Assembly: GCA_023213395.1 (NCBI GenBank)
Contig: CM041465.1
Span: 88,357,741 to 88,421,740 of the forward strand
Direction of reading: 5' to 3'
Length of the DNA: 64,000 nucleotides
From: Cycas panzhihuaensis
Taxonomy: Eukaryota; Cycadophyta
Within the stretch, counting starts at the first letter, position 1, and each line of letters starts with the position of its first letter. Both the position numbers and the translations under genes were made by a program. The notes beneath the pieces were generated by a model. It was not told the DNA's origin and did not search any database. It was given only the letters and a program-made list of their open reading frames with translations. Shown one piece after another: positions 55,322 through 64,000 of the stretch.

Positions 55322-56597
55322 CACAATTGATCTTGCTTGATACTACTAGATATATCTCAAGTAAACCACACTCGTATATAATGACAAGATTGATCAACTA
55401 TTAATTTGATTGAACACGTATATGTGAAACACAATATACGAATTATAAAAATAAGCCCTAGTGCTCTTTAGTGTTATAATACCCCCCTACCTCCTAATAA
55501 TTAACAAACTAAGACAGTACTTTTGATTTTTGAAGGGTATGTAAACTAAGTTAAGTCACTTATAAGATATAAGTATATACAAACACAAGTTGCAGATAAC
55601 TTGTAATGACTCTATTATTTGATTATTGGAGTAATTGTCTACACACTCTTTACCACTAATAAAGAATACTATGAGAAAATAGATATATCATTATAAATAA
55701 ATGTATATATTCGATTTCTAACTGTGAATATAATGCACATGTATCCTTTACCAATACAAATATAATATCCTTATGATTAAGATTTAATTTGGACTACGTA
55801 CAATATAATGTGATATTGGATTCTTAATAAAATATATTATATATTAATTGAATGATGTTATTAATATATGAATAACTACCTCAATCTATATATATATATA
55901 TATATATATATACCTACTTTTTCAATTAAAAGGATATCAATATATGTATTCTTCAATATATATCAAATTAAAACTTAATATTGAATAAATACGTTGCATA
56001 TATGATACTATAAGGTGTTATGTGTATATAATATAATTATATATATAAACTATTTGATATGTATGACTCCCCGTATATATATTATAAATAAAATGATTGA
56101 ATATATATTTAATATGTATATGACTCCCCATATATATGTGCTATAAATAAAACGATTGAATATATATGAAATGATCAATTCGCAAATGTGAGGATGCAAG
56201 CGATGAAAAGATTGATCCGCGAATGTGTGTAAAGAGGGAAGATAGCGAGCGTAAACAAGAACGGCGGATGTAGAAGGCGGCGAGCTACGAAGACGAGAAG
56301 ACTGAGACGGCGATGGGAGACGGAGACGGCAGAATGACAAAGGATGTAATCGGCGGCAAGCTACGAGACGGGAAGACAGAGCGACAAAACATCTCGTGAT
56401 GTAAACAGTAGAACAACAATGACAGGGACGAACCAGACAAGACTCGAATTAACGGGACGGTACTGTGCAAAAACGAGATAAATATTTGGTGATATGTGGA
56501 GATGGATAGGCAGTGTATACGATGCGCAGACCAACCATAGATAAATCGTACTGGTATTTGGATTGGGACCCAACTAAAGCGTAAACAGGACTAATTC
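55322..56597 (-). other. 5' leader of chromovirus A
   Basis: 1.28 kb between the A primer site and the B insertion. The gag-proximal part (55322-56160) is extremely AT-rich, with a (TA)13 run at 55887-55912 and TATATGACTCCCC repeats at 56060 and 56108. The primer-proximal part (56180-56420) is G/A-rich on the plus strand with CGGCGG words. No gene is recognised. Minus open frames at 56050-56682 have no domain. Confidence 0.6.
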
Positions 56598-56609
56598 GCT
56601 CTGATACCA
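56598..56609 (-). other. Primer-binding site of chromovirus A
   Basis: The sense strand TGGTATCAGAGC is a perfect initiator-Met match, two bases from the LTR. Confidence 0.93.
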
Positions 56610-56611
56610 CT

Positions 56612-56846
56612 TGTGACGGAACAATTATGTTACTGAAGAAGAAAATCAAATAATTGAGCATGCACGAACACTGGATAATCAAATAATTAGATTATATTGA
56701 ATTGAATGAGAATTGATTGTACATATTACTTTTGGGGTCCAATTTATATACAGAGCGTGCCCTTTTTCACGAAAGGTTATGTCCTTTCAATGATATCTAT
56801 TTAATTAAACAAATGATAATTAACCCCTTTAATGAGGTTCATAACA
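56612..56846 (-). repeat. 5' LTR of chromovirus A
   Basis: 235 bp, sense TGTTATGAACC...TTCCGTCACA, homologous to 42640-42874. It is followed by CATTA. Confidence 0.93.
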
Positions 56847-56851
56847 CATTA

Positions 56852-57815
56852 CATAATCTATTTGACACCCAATGTGTTGGATATTCGAAATCGCAAAACA
56901 CCTATAGCTTTGACCTTGATTTCGATAGCATCTACAATTCAATCCAATACCCAAGTCAAGATAATTACCAATCATTCCTAGATTATCATTTACAAAATGG
57001 ATTGCTATATCAACTCAATCAATTTTGTGTACCACGATGCAACAAAGAACAACTTTTGAAGGAAGCACACACTTCTAGTTTCGAAGGACATTTTAGGATT
57101 ATGAAAACCCTACAATATCTACAAGGATATTTTCACTGGCCATCCATGCAAAAATACATAGAACAATTCATCACACGTTGAGCTTTGTGTAACTAGTCTA
57201 AACCTTTTAATTAGAAGGTGGGTTTATATTAGCCTTTGCCTATACCATCTCAACCATGGGAGTCCACCTTAATATGCTTCATTTGTGAGTTGTCGATGAC
57301 ACAATGCAAACACGACTACATCTTGGTCATAGTTTGTCGACTCTCAAAGATGCTAGATTTTATTCTATGTGATAAAACCATAGATGTACTACACACCACC
57401 TACCTCTTGTTTGACCACATCTGGTTCCATTATGGGTTATCACTCACAATTGTTTCATATTGAGAAGCATGTTTCCTCAGCCATTTCTAATGAGCATTGT
57501 GGAATCTTCTAGGATGCAAACTATAGTGCTCAACTACATTCCATCCCCAAGCAAACGGATAGTCTAAGATTATAAATAGGATCCTAGTTCAACCCCTCTA
57601 CATTTATCAACATGCAACCACTCAATGGGATTAGTCTCTTACAACAATCCAACATGGGCACAATTGTGATATATACCATTCCATTGCATATTCAGCATTA
57701 GGTATATTATGGGTTTCAACCTATAGTTCATTATGAGCTTCCAACAGTTCTTTCAACATGAATCATATGACACAAGCCAACTGAGCAAGGAAAGGCAACG
57801 ATATTTGCATAACAT
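56852..57815 (+). pseudogene. Integrase of gypsy D
   Basis: Plus-strand open frame to 57181: NLFDTQCVGYSKSQ, SFLDYHLQNGLLYQLNQFCV, LLKEAHTSSFEGHFRIMKTL, FHWPSMQKYIEQFITR then a stop at the first Cys of the CC pair. The core continues with PIPSQPWESTLICFICELSM, YILVIVCRLSKMLDFILCDK, HTTYLLFDHIWFHYGLSLTI and CSTTFHPQANG-like pieces. The first catalytic aspartate (SMDFI in relatives) is a Cys. Decay increases to about 57760. Confidence 0.87.
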
Positions 57816-58340
57816 TGTTGAAGATGATGGTATTAAGGCTATAGCCCTAAGGATCTAATGGAGAGGAAAATCTGCTAACATATGAAGATTATTAGCATCT
57901 AACTATGCAACTATGAAGATGAGCACATAAGCAAGCATTAGGCACAATGATCAAAAGCATGAGGACACAAATATGGAGGAGAAGGAATTGTTCCTTAGAT
58001 TAACAAGACTAACGACATAACAATACAACACTCTCAAATACAAGATACACGAGGATTGGTCTCAATATATAGAGACCTTGGAGCACTGCATGTTTGACGA
58101 ATGTCAAACATGCAAGCTATGCTCGTTGCATGCAAAACAAGTGTCCCTTGGGCTCTTTTGTGAGCACATGTGCATGAAGGTACATTAACCCTCAAGTCAC
58201 AACATTCGGCAACTAGAAAGAATGTGGGTGTGTACTTTATCACATTAAGTGATAAGTCACCCTAACATAAAGTTATATAAAGTATATCAATAATATATTA
58301 TAAAGTACATCACTTAACATTTAAACATAAAGGTTTAACA
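57816..58340 (-). repeat. 3' LTR of copia E
   Basis: The sense start TGTTAAACCTTTATG and blocks such as GTGATAAAGT, CACCCACATTCTTTCTAG and TTTGACA.TTGTCAAACAT are shared with the B LTRs. The left edge is uncertain by about 10 bp. Confidence 0.85.
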
Positions 58341-58356
58341 CCCCCACCCCTTAATG
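58341..58356 (-). other. Polypurine tract of copia E
   Basis: The sense strand CATTAAGGGGTGGGGG lies directly before TGTTAAACC. It aligns with the B tract. Confidence 0.8.
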
Positions 58357-58602
58357 TTTATAATATTAAGTTGAATACCAAGACCATCCCTGAATTTCTC
58401 AAACTTTTCTCTACTAAGAGACTTGGTAAAGATATTTGCTAAATGCTAGTTCGTGGGTCTATAAAAGAGGTTGATCTCGTCATTCTACATATGTTCCCTC
58501 ATAAAATGGCGATGAACCTCAATGTGCTTGGTCCTTTCATGAAAAACTAGATTCTTAGTTAACTTGAGCACACTTTGGTTATCATAATATAACCTAGTGG
58601 GA
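58357..58602 (-). pseudogene. RNase H tail of copia E
   Basis: The minus strand reads TKHIEVHRHFIREHM, NDEINLF, then LANIFTKSLSREKFEKFRDG, LGIQLNI, the conserved C-terminus of copia RNase H. It is continuous with 62193 when F is removed. Confidence 0.85.
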
Positions 58603-58607
58603 TGAAG

Positions 58608-59227
58608 TGATAACTTTGCTTGTCCCAAAATCTCCTGGAAAAATCCTTTAGAAAATAACAACTCAGTTGGGAGTATGAAGTGCTCTGATCATATGTGTCA
58701 GACCTCTTGACATAGATTGGAGATGAAAAGAGCTGGAACAAGGGAAACAATGCTTCCAAAATACAACTAAAATCTATTTGCAAGGGCAACGATGCATATC
58801 TTTAGAGAAGAACTGGAAAACTGTTGATATATATGCCAAAATGCTCTTACTATCGCTACCCTCTTCGAGGCGAGGTTCCCTCCAAATAATGCAGCCCTAA
58901 GGGCAAGTAAATAGCAGTCTTAGGGCTGAATTTAAAGCAGTCCAAACTCAATTCTGAGAGGTCCAAATGAGGCCCCAAATCCTCTTTAAATAGGCGGCCA
59001 AAGATACTAATATAAGTCAACCGAAAAAGGGGTATAAACCCACCCAAAACCAAGACTAGAAGTCGGCCAGAACTCTCCCTACTGACAAGCTAAAATCTTC
59101 AAACGGTCATAACTTTTCTTATAGATGTCAGAATTGACTTTCATCTGAACCATTGGAATCTTAGTTAAGAGACTTTCGATTTGAATGGTCACATGGTATA
59201 GTTTTGACCATATTTTGGGATGCTACA
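58608..59227 (-). repeat. 3' LTR of chromovirus F
   Basis: Sense TGTAGCATCCCAAAATATGG...AGCAAAGTTATCA. It is homologous over full length to 61589-62187, and its U3 to 1541-1870. Confidence 0.93.
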
Positions 59228-59240
59228 AGTCCCTCCCCTT
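59228..59240 (-). other. Polypurine tract of chromovirus F
   Basis: The sense strand AAGGGGAGGGACT lies directly before the LTR. Confidence 0.88.
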
Positions 59241-59244
59241 CAAA

Positions 59245-59913
59245 GCATGCTTTGCACTCAAAGCATGAGTAAATTTGGGTGTTGTTGTACCCATTCTTTT
59301 GATTCCTACATTGCGTCATCTAAATCTAGAGTTTTCCACTTAATGAAGTATTCTTTGACCTTTCTGGACCATAGTTCTTTTGTTCTTATCTGTAAAATCC
59401 CTTGTTGTTCAAAGATAATCTTCCCTAATTTCTCTCTGATGTGAATCTGATAATATCGTGATCGTAAGGTGATTTTTAAGAAATACCATGCTCCTTGTAT
59501 TTCGTCTAATAAATCATCTATCCGTAGAATAGGATAACGATTCTTGGTTGTCAATTTGTTAACCCTCGATAATCTACACACATCCGATATGATCCATCCA
59601 TTTTGGGATTGACTATGATCAGTGATGCAAACGGGCTTGAACTAGTTGTGATATATCCTTGACTTAGTAATTCCCTTGTGATGTTTTCAATTTCTCTCTT
59701 CAGATGATAAGGGTGTCTGTGCGGCGAGATATTTACTGGGGTTGCTCTAGGTACTAGCTCAATGGAATGTTGATAATCCCGTTGCAGGGGAAGACCTTGG
59801 GGTTCTTTGAATACTGCTCTGTGCTCATCTATGATCTTTTGTACCTCAATTGGTACATCTTCTATCACTATCTTGTAACAAGTCAATATGTATGCAAATG
59901 GATTCTTCTTCAA
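59245..59913 (-). pseudogene. RT N-terminus fused to chromodomain in element F
   Basis: The minus frame 59551-59913 holds the linker (KIVIEDVPIEVQKIIDEHRA) and RT start (NPKMDGSYRMCVDYRGLTN). Frame 59306-59581 reads VNKLTTKNRYPILRIDDLLD, YFLKITLRSRYYQIHIREKL and then, without a stop, QGILQIRTKELWSRKVKEYF, IKWKTLDLDDAM, a chromodomain. In relatives about 2.6 kb separate these points. The catalytic aspartate of KIDLR is Thr here. A stop interrupts the end (WE region). Confidence 0.85.
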
Positions 59914-60031
59914 TATCTTTTTTATGCGATGCGAAGATATCAGTTATCTTTGAAGTGCGGTGATTGCATGTCTGTATTTGTGCCCTTTCTGATGGAAGCA
60001 CATGAATCGGATCATATAGTCAGTAATTATA

Positions 60032-60420
60032 TTACCCAAGGTCTCCTCCTATAGGCATCGCAAACATATATGTATTTACTGAATAGTCTCCAATTTGAAG
60101 ATTCACCTTCTGACAATAGCCTCCACAAGGAGTGGTTTTTCCATTTGCTATGGATACTTGAAATGTATTCAAAAATTGTATTTTTAGTCCTAGCTTCTTT
60201 GCTGTGTCCCTGTTAATGAAGTTGTGAGTAATGCCACTATCCACAAGTATGGCGATTAGAGCTCCTTTGATCATCCCTTGGAACCAAAGGGTTTGGGGTA
60301 TAACACTTTGTCCCATTCTGGCTTGTAGTGAAGTTTGGACATTCTCACTATCAACCTCTAAAAGTTCATCTATGTCTACTTCCTCCTCTTGGATCCGGTT
60401 TACTTGTTCATGTTCTTCAT
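60032..60420 (-). pseudogene. Aspartic protease of element F
   Basis: The minus strand reads ALIAILVDSGITHNFINRDT, AKKLGLKIQFLNTFQVSIAN, GKTTPCGGYCQKVNLQIGDY. DSG is intact, the only one of the six proteases in this window to keep it. It shares one open frame with the upstream zinc knuckle (60032-60568). Confidence 0.92.
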
Positions 60421-61350
60421 CTAGTATTTCTGCTTTGTCGTTATTGATCATAAATACCTTCTTCACCAGACATCGGTGTTCTTTATTCCACTTCTCTCCA
60501 CATTTAAAACACATCCCCCTTTTGAGATGTTCGACTCTGCTTGTTTCGTTCCTGCCTTTTATTGCCACTGGTGGGTCTACTTTTGTGCCCGATCTGGTCC
60601 CACTTTGATTGCATCCTTGTTACTAGCATGATTCAGTTTTGCGCATATAGATAGACCTATGCTCTCTGAATTCTACTTCTACATTCTTCGCATATCGGAT
60701 TGCCTCATGAATATTGGAGGGATTCATATTCTTAATGCGAAATCTTATTGTTCCCTTTAATCCACTTATGTATGTCTACAAAATGTATTCAGCTAGTATT
60801 CATTCTAGTATTAGACACTGAAGCATCTGGAATTACTCGGTGTATTCTTGGACTGTTCCGTTTTGTTGTAACATTGTTAACTGAGCGAAATAGTCGGTGT
60901 TCCAAGAATCTTCATACTGTTTTATTAGTCCTGCCTTAAGATAGTCCCATGATTCTGGATGGCCCAAATTGTTCTTTCACCACCAATAAAACTAGTCTAA
61001 TGCCCTTCCATACAAGTGTAGAGATGTTGTTGATATCTTTTCCTTAGTTGATAGTTCATACACTTGGAAGTATGTTTCCATTTGTAATAACCAACTTTGG
61101 ATGCTCCTTGATCTTTCTCGATCAAATTTTTCTAATGTAAGTTTAGTTCTCCTAAGACCCTGGTCTGATTGAAAACTCTTTTGATTCTGTCGTTCATAGG
61201 TAAAACCCCTAAATCTCGTTGAATTTTTTCATTCTTCGTTCCCCTAGTTATCTTGATTTGGGAATTCTTCATTGATTTCTTGTATGTCTTAGTATTTTTC
61301 TATCGATGACTCTCCCTCCTCTTATTTAAAGTTTCAAACGAAGCCTAGAT
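60421..61350 (-). pseudogene. Gag of element F
   Basis: The capsid region reads FDRERSRSIQSWLLQMETYF, STKEKISTTSLHLYGRALD, WDYLKAGLIKQYEDSWN, TYISGLKGTIRFRIKNMNPS and IHEAIRYAKNVEVEF. The knuckle RGMCFKCGEKWNKEHRC is at about 60475-60520. An acidic linker (EEEVDIDELLEVDSENVQ) joins the protease. Stops and shifts occur in the capsid part. Confidence 0.88.
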
Positions 61351-61569
61351 GTTTTTCATGGAAGTGATAAGCTCCGACAATAAGTGGGATAGTCCTTCTT
61401 CTATCTTGCATCCTTCTTCTTCTGTTACTATTGATTGGCAGTTCACCATCTTGTTGGAGACGAGACTTTTTCTTTATCTTGATTCTGTCCCTTGGGGGGG
61501 CGGGGAGGGGGGGTGCAGAATTGAGCCGAATTTTTACAGATTATCTTCAAATTCCCGCTTCGGAACGAA
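61351..61569 (-). other. Leader of element F with G/C homopolymer-rich tract
   Basis: It contains 20 bases at 61494-61513 that are all G on the plus strand except one C and one A, so the sense strand is a C-rich run. No gene is recognised. Confidence 0.6.
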
Positions 61570-61581
61570 GCTTTGATACCA
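61570..61581 (-). other. Primer-binding site of element F
   Basis: The sense strand TGGTATCAAAGC lies seven bases from the LTR and is of the initiator-Met type. Confidence 0.9.
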
Positions 61582-61588
61582 CTTGAAG

Positions 61589-62187
61589 TGCCAACTTTGC
61601 TTGTCCTGGAACCTCCTAGGAAAATCCTTTTGAAAATAACAACTCTATTGGGAGTATGAAATGCTCTGATCACACCTATGAAACCTCTTGAGATAGATTG
61701 GAGATGATAAGAACTAGAACAAAGGAAATAATGCTTCCAAAATATAGCTAAAATCTATTTGCAAGGGCAACGATGCATATCTTTAAAGAAGGACTGGAAA
61801 CCTAATGATATAGATGCCAAAATGCTCTTATTATCGCTAACTCTCTTCAAGGCAAGGTTCCCTCCAAATAGTGCAACCCTAAAGGCGAGTAAATAGCAAT
61901 CTTAAGGCCAAATTTACAATAGTCCAAACTCAGCTTTGAGAGGCCCAAATGAGGCCCCAAATCCTCTTTAAATAGGTGACCAAAGATACTAATATAAGTC
62001 GACCAGAAACGGGGTATAAACCCACCCAAAACCAAGACTGGAACACAGGCTAAAATCTTCAAACAATCATAACTTTTGTTATAGATGTTAGAATTGACTT
62101 TTGTTTGAACCGTTAGAATACTGGTTCAGAAACCTTCGATTTGAATGGTCACATGGTATAGTTTTGACCATATTTTGGGATACTACA
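61589..62187 (-). repeat. 5' LTR of chromovirus F
   Basis: 599 bp, sense TGTAGTATCCC...AAGCAAAGTTGGCA. It lacks a block of about 20 bp around 62046 (GTCGGCCAGAACTCTCCC) that is present in the 3' LTR. Confidence 0.92.
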
Positions 62188-62192
62188 TGGGG

Positions 62193-63430
62193 TTATCCTG
62201 CTCAAGTCCAAGCTCACTAAGAATTTGCCTTCACTAAATAGTCTCACAAGCTGTGTTGTCTATAGCTTTGTACTCTGCTTCTGCATAGGACAAGGTAACA
62301 TTGGGTTGCTTCTTGCAACTCCACGAAATGACTCTTGAATCAAGGGTGAAACAATATCCCAAAGTTGATTTGCAACCATTTTAGCATCCTGCCCAATCAG
62401 AATCTGAGAACCCCTCCAAGATGAAGTTCTCATTATGTGTATACTAAAGGCCATGCTGCAATGTGCCTTCGAGGTATCTCAATATATGTTTTGTCGCATT
62501 CTAATGCTTCTAATTACGCTGAGACATGGACCTAGAACAAATCCCAACTGCAAATGAAATATCCAGTCTAGTGTTGGTGAGATAGATTAGGCTACCCACT
62601 AGTTGTTGATATAATGTGGGATTTGTTGGTTCTACTTCCTCTTCGAACAAACTTAATACCATTCTCCATTGGTGTAGGAAAAGATTTGCAGTCATCCATT
62701 CTAAATCATTGCAAAATGTCCCAAGAATACTTGGCTTAATAAATGGAGATATGACCTAGTTGTTGCCACACCTCCATGCCTTAAAAATAATGGAGTCATC
62801 CAAGATTAGTCATCTCAAAACTCCTCTTAAGATCATCCTGGAAAATTTGAATTGTCTTAGTGTCATTTCCCGTGATCACTAAGTCATCAACATACAAAAC
62901 AACAAAGACAACATGGTTCTCCCTAACTTTTATATACAAGTTAGGATCTGATGAGGATCAATAATATCAGTGTCTCAAAAAATAATCATCAATTTTAGAG
63001 TACCATGCTCTTGGGGCTTGTTTAAAACCATACAATGCCTTCTTGAGGTGACAGACCAAATGTTGTTTGTCGTGTACAATGTATCTAGGAAGCTACTCCA
63101 AATATATCTCCTCTTGAAGATTGCCATTAAGGAAGGCACTCTTCACATCCATTTGATAGATTGGCCACTTGCATTGAACAGCTGAGGGCAATATAAGTCT
63201 GATGGTGTTTATGTTCGCCACAGGTGCAACAATCTCCTTATAATCAATGCCTTCCTTTTGCTTAAAACCCTTCGTAACAAGTCAAGCCTTATAGTGCTCG
63301 ATTAAACCATCAGAGTTGAATTTGGTTTTATATACCCAATTACAACTGATTGCTTGTTTGTTTTTAGGCAATTCCACCAAATCCCAAGTTCCATTCTTTA
63401 TTCCACCTCTTTATCTTGATCAAGGTCAAT
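62193..63430 (-). pseudogene. Reverse transcriptase and RNase H start of copia E
   Basis: The minus strand reads [95 protein letters not shown] and FVVLYVDDLVITGNDTK with YVDD intact, then FEMTNL. It continues in other frames with LYQQLVGSLIYLTNTRLDIS and RNase H (SWRGSQILIGQDAKM). It aligns collinearly with B 48200-49570. Stops and shifts break it. Confidence 0.93.
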
Positions 63431-64000
63431 TCCTTGTTTGTCTACCAAAGTTAAGAATAACCTTTCTCTCAGCAGTGATGCTCCCTACTCCAATTTTGAC
63501 CATAAAAGGAGCATAGTCCTTGTGCCCTTAACTCAGCCATATCCTTCTTTAATTTATAAGGATCTATACCAACTTTTTCTTGATTTACTAGAGTGGATGT
63601 TGACATGGAATTTCTATTAATATGATTCACATTGGTTTTGGTATCTAACCCCTTTTTCTGTGAAAACAATATATCTTCTAGTGTACCAATCAGTTCGATT
63701 ATTGTTAGATCCCTTATTTCTCCATGCCATTACTTTTTCTAAATGCCTGACCTTTTGGATGGCTTCTTGAATGCTTTTAAGAGTGTGTAATTTCAATTCT
63801 TCCCATAGTTCCTCCTTAAGGCCTCCAATGTAGGTCTTTAATAACCATTCTTTAGGCATATTATCAACTCAAGTTACTAAAGATTGAAATTTATTCACAT
63901 AATCTTCTACTAATTCTAATTGGTGTATTTAAGTTGATTAAAATAATTTTTATCCCATGTCTTTTCGTATTGCTTAAAAAAATATTCTATGAATGTTTGT
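63431..64000 (-). pseudogene. Gag of element G (gypsy chromovirus-type), cut by the window end
   Basis: The minus strand reads capsid pieces TWDKNYFNQLKYTN then PKEWLLKTYIGGLKEELWEE, LKLHTLKSIQEAIQKVRHLE (open 63617-63859), then a linker and the knuckle LCSFYGQNWSREHHC (63469-63520). The second knuckle Cys is Tyr (F-Y-G where C is expected). The sequence after the knuckle merges with copia E near 63430, so the rest of G is missing on this side. Confidence 0.82.

Larger units (their letters stand above)
42640..56846 (-). mobile_element. Element A: Ty3/gypsy chromovirus, split by copia B
   Basis: 235-bp LTRs (42640-42874, 56612-56846), a primer site at 56598-56609, a polypurine tract at 42875-42887 and a perfect CATTA duplication (42635-42639, 56847-56851) delimit it. 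Minus-strand order is gag, protease, RT, RNase H, integrase, chromodomain. Without B it is 6.4 kb. The LTRs differ at about 11-12 positions (about 95% identity). It is the best preserved gypsy element here. Most frames are long, and defects are mainly single stops. Confidence 0.95.
38000..57815 (+). mobile_element. Element D: Ty3/gypsy element, split by chromovirus A
   Basis: A 5' LTR (about 38000-38420), primer site, Gag, protease, RT and RNase H (to 42639), and, beyond A, integrase (56852-57760) all read on the plus strand. The frame is continuous when A and one CATTA copy are removed (HTLHNLFDTQ across the joint). The integrase has no visible chromodomain, and Gag carries a C..H...H...C knuckle, so this is a different gypsy lineage from N, A and F. 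No 3' LTR is present. Copia E follows at about 57816. It is heavily degraded. Confidence 0.82.
58608..62187 (-). mobile_element. Element F: internally deleted Ty3/gypsy chromovirus
   Basis: LTRs of 620 and 599 bp (58608-59227, 61589-62187), a primer site at 61570-61581 and a polypurine tract at 59228-59240 delimit it. Flanks TGAAG / TGGGG are an imperfect 5-bp duplication, and comparison with the uninterrupted B sequence (GGTGGGGTGACCCTGCTC) confirms where it inserted. The interior carries gag, protease, the first part of RT and then directly the chromodomain. RT palm, RNase H and integrase are deleted. LTR divergence is roughly 12%. Confidence 0.92.
57816..63430 (-). mobile_element. Element E: 5'-truncated Ty1/copia element, relative of B, split by F
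   Basis: The 3' LTR, polypurine tract, RNase H tail and, beyond F, RT/RNase H read on the minus strand and align with copia B throughout. Nothing upstream of the RT domain start is present: at about 63430 the sequence changes into the Gag of element G. The LTR is clearly diverged from the B LTRs, so E is a separate, older copy of the family. It follows the D integrase on the left. Confidence 0.85.

Noticed and set aside
55887-55912. (TA)n run as a regulatory element
   Set aside because: A simple microsatellite in an AT-rich leader. Nothing indicates a function.
56050-56682. Overlapping minus-strand open frames (96, 61, 70 and 77 codons)
   Set aside because: They lie in the leader of chromovirus A, overlap each other in different frames and have no domain.
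58559-62062. Open frames of 60-76 codons in the F LTRs (58559-58789, 58856-59053, 61847-62062)
   Set aside because: They are LTR-internal, repeated in both LTRs and without a domain.
1-64000. CRISPR arrays, bacterial operons, riboswitches, tRNA or rRNA genes
   Set aside because: None seen. Spaced short repeats here are microsatellites or LTR pieces, and all tRNA-like matches are 11-13 base primer-binding sites, except the SINE candidate.

Overview
The window is nuclear DNA of a land plant with a very repeat-rich, A+T-rich genome. I see no intact host gene, rRNA, tRNA or CRISPR array. Nearly all of it is LTR retrotransposons (Ty3/gypsy, including chromodomain-bearing chromoviruses, and Ty1/copia) inserted into one another and decayed. 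All twelve primer-binding sites found match the 3' end of plant initiator tRNA-Met (TGGTATCARAGY). The old, slowly removed copies (LTR pairs roughly 80 to 98% identical by eye) would suit a gymnosperm or another giant plant genome, but the sequence does not prove the clade.

Layout. For reference I name the elements H, J, I, K, L, M, N, O, D, A, B, E, F and G. 1-2083: 3' part of gag-only gypsy element H with its 3' LTR. 2084-18175: a four-level nest. Old gypsy J (minus, integrase at 17.2-18.2 kb) holds short gag-only element I (3358-15739, minus), which holds copia K (4795-14086, minus), which holds non-autonomous element L (5716-9797, plus). LTR identity rises inward, from about 87% (I) to about 90% (K) to about 94-95% (L). 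18176-30102: a lone LTR plus primer site (M), then chromovirus N (19829-30102, plus) containing a copia derivative, O (24877-29604, plus), which lacks reverse transcriptase and RNase H. 30103-38000: the most decayed stretch, with gag remnants, a candidate SINE, microsatellites and unassigned sequence.

38000-64000: gypsy D (plus) is split by chromovirus A (42640-56846, minus), itself split 53 bp upstream of its gag start by copia B (47534-55316, minus; LTRs about 98% identical, the youngest insertion). The rest of D (integrase, to about 57.8 kb) is followed by copia E (minus), which carries an internally deleted chromovirus F (58608-62187, minus). E lacks its gag-integrase half and abuts the gag of another minus-strand gypsy element, G, which runs off the window end.

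None of the open reading frames looks functional. Protease active sites, integrase aspartates and one RT catalytic box are altered in several elements, and many in-frame stops fall where C-to-T change of CAA, CAG, CGA or TGG codons would create them, as expected for long-methylated DNA. Genes of one element would act together (Gag particle, protease, RT/RNase H, integrase), but the non-autonomous elements H, I, L, O and F could only have moved with proteins supplied by relatives. The most interesting material is the non-autonomous elements and the unidentified reading frames in J, L and O.
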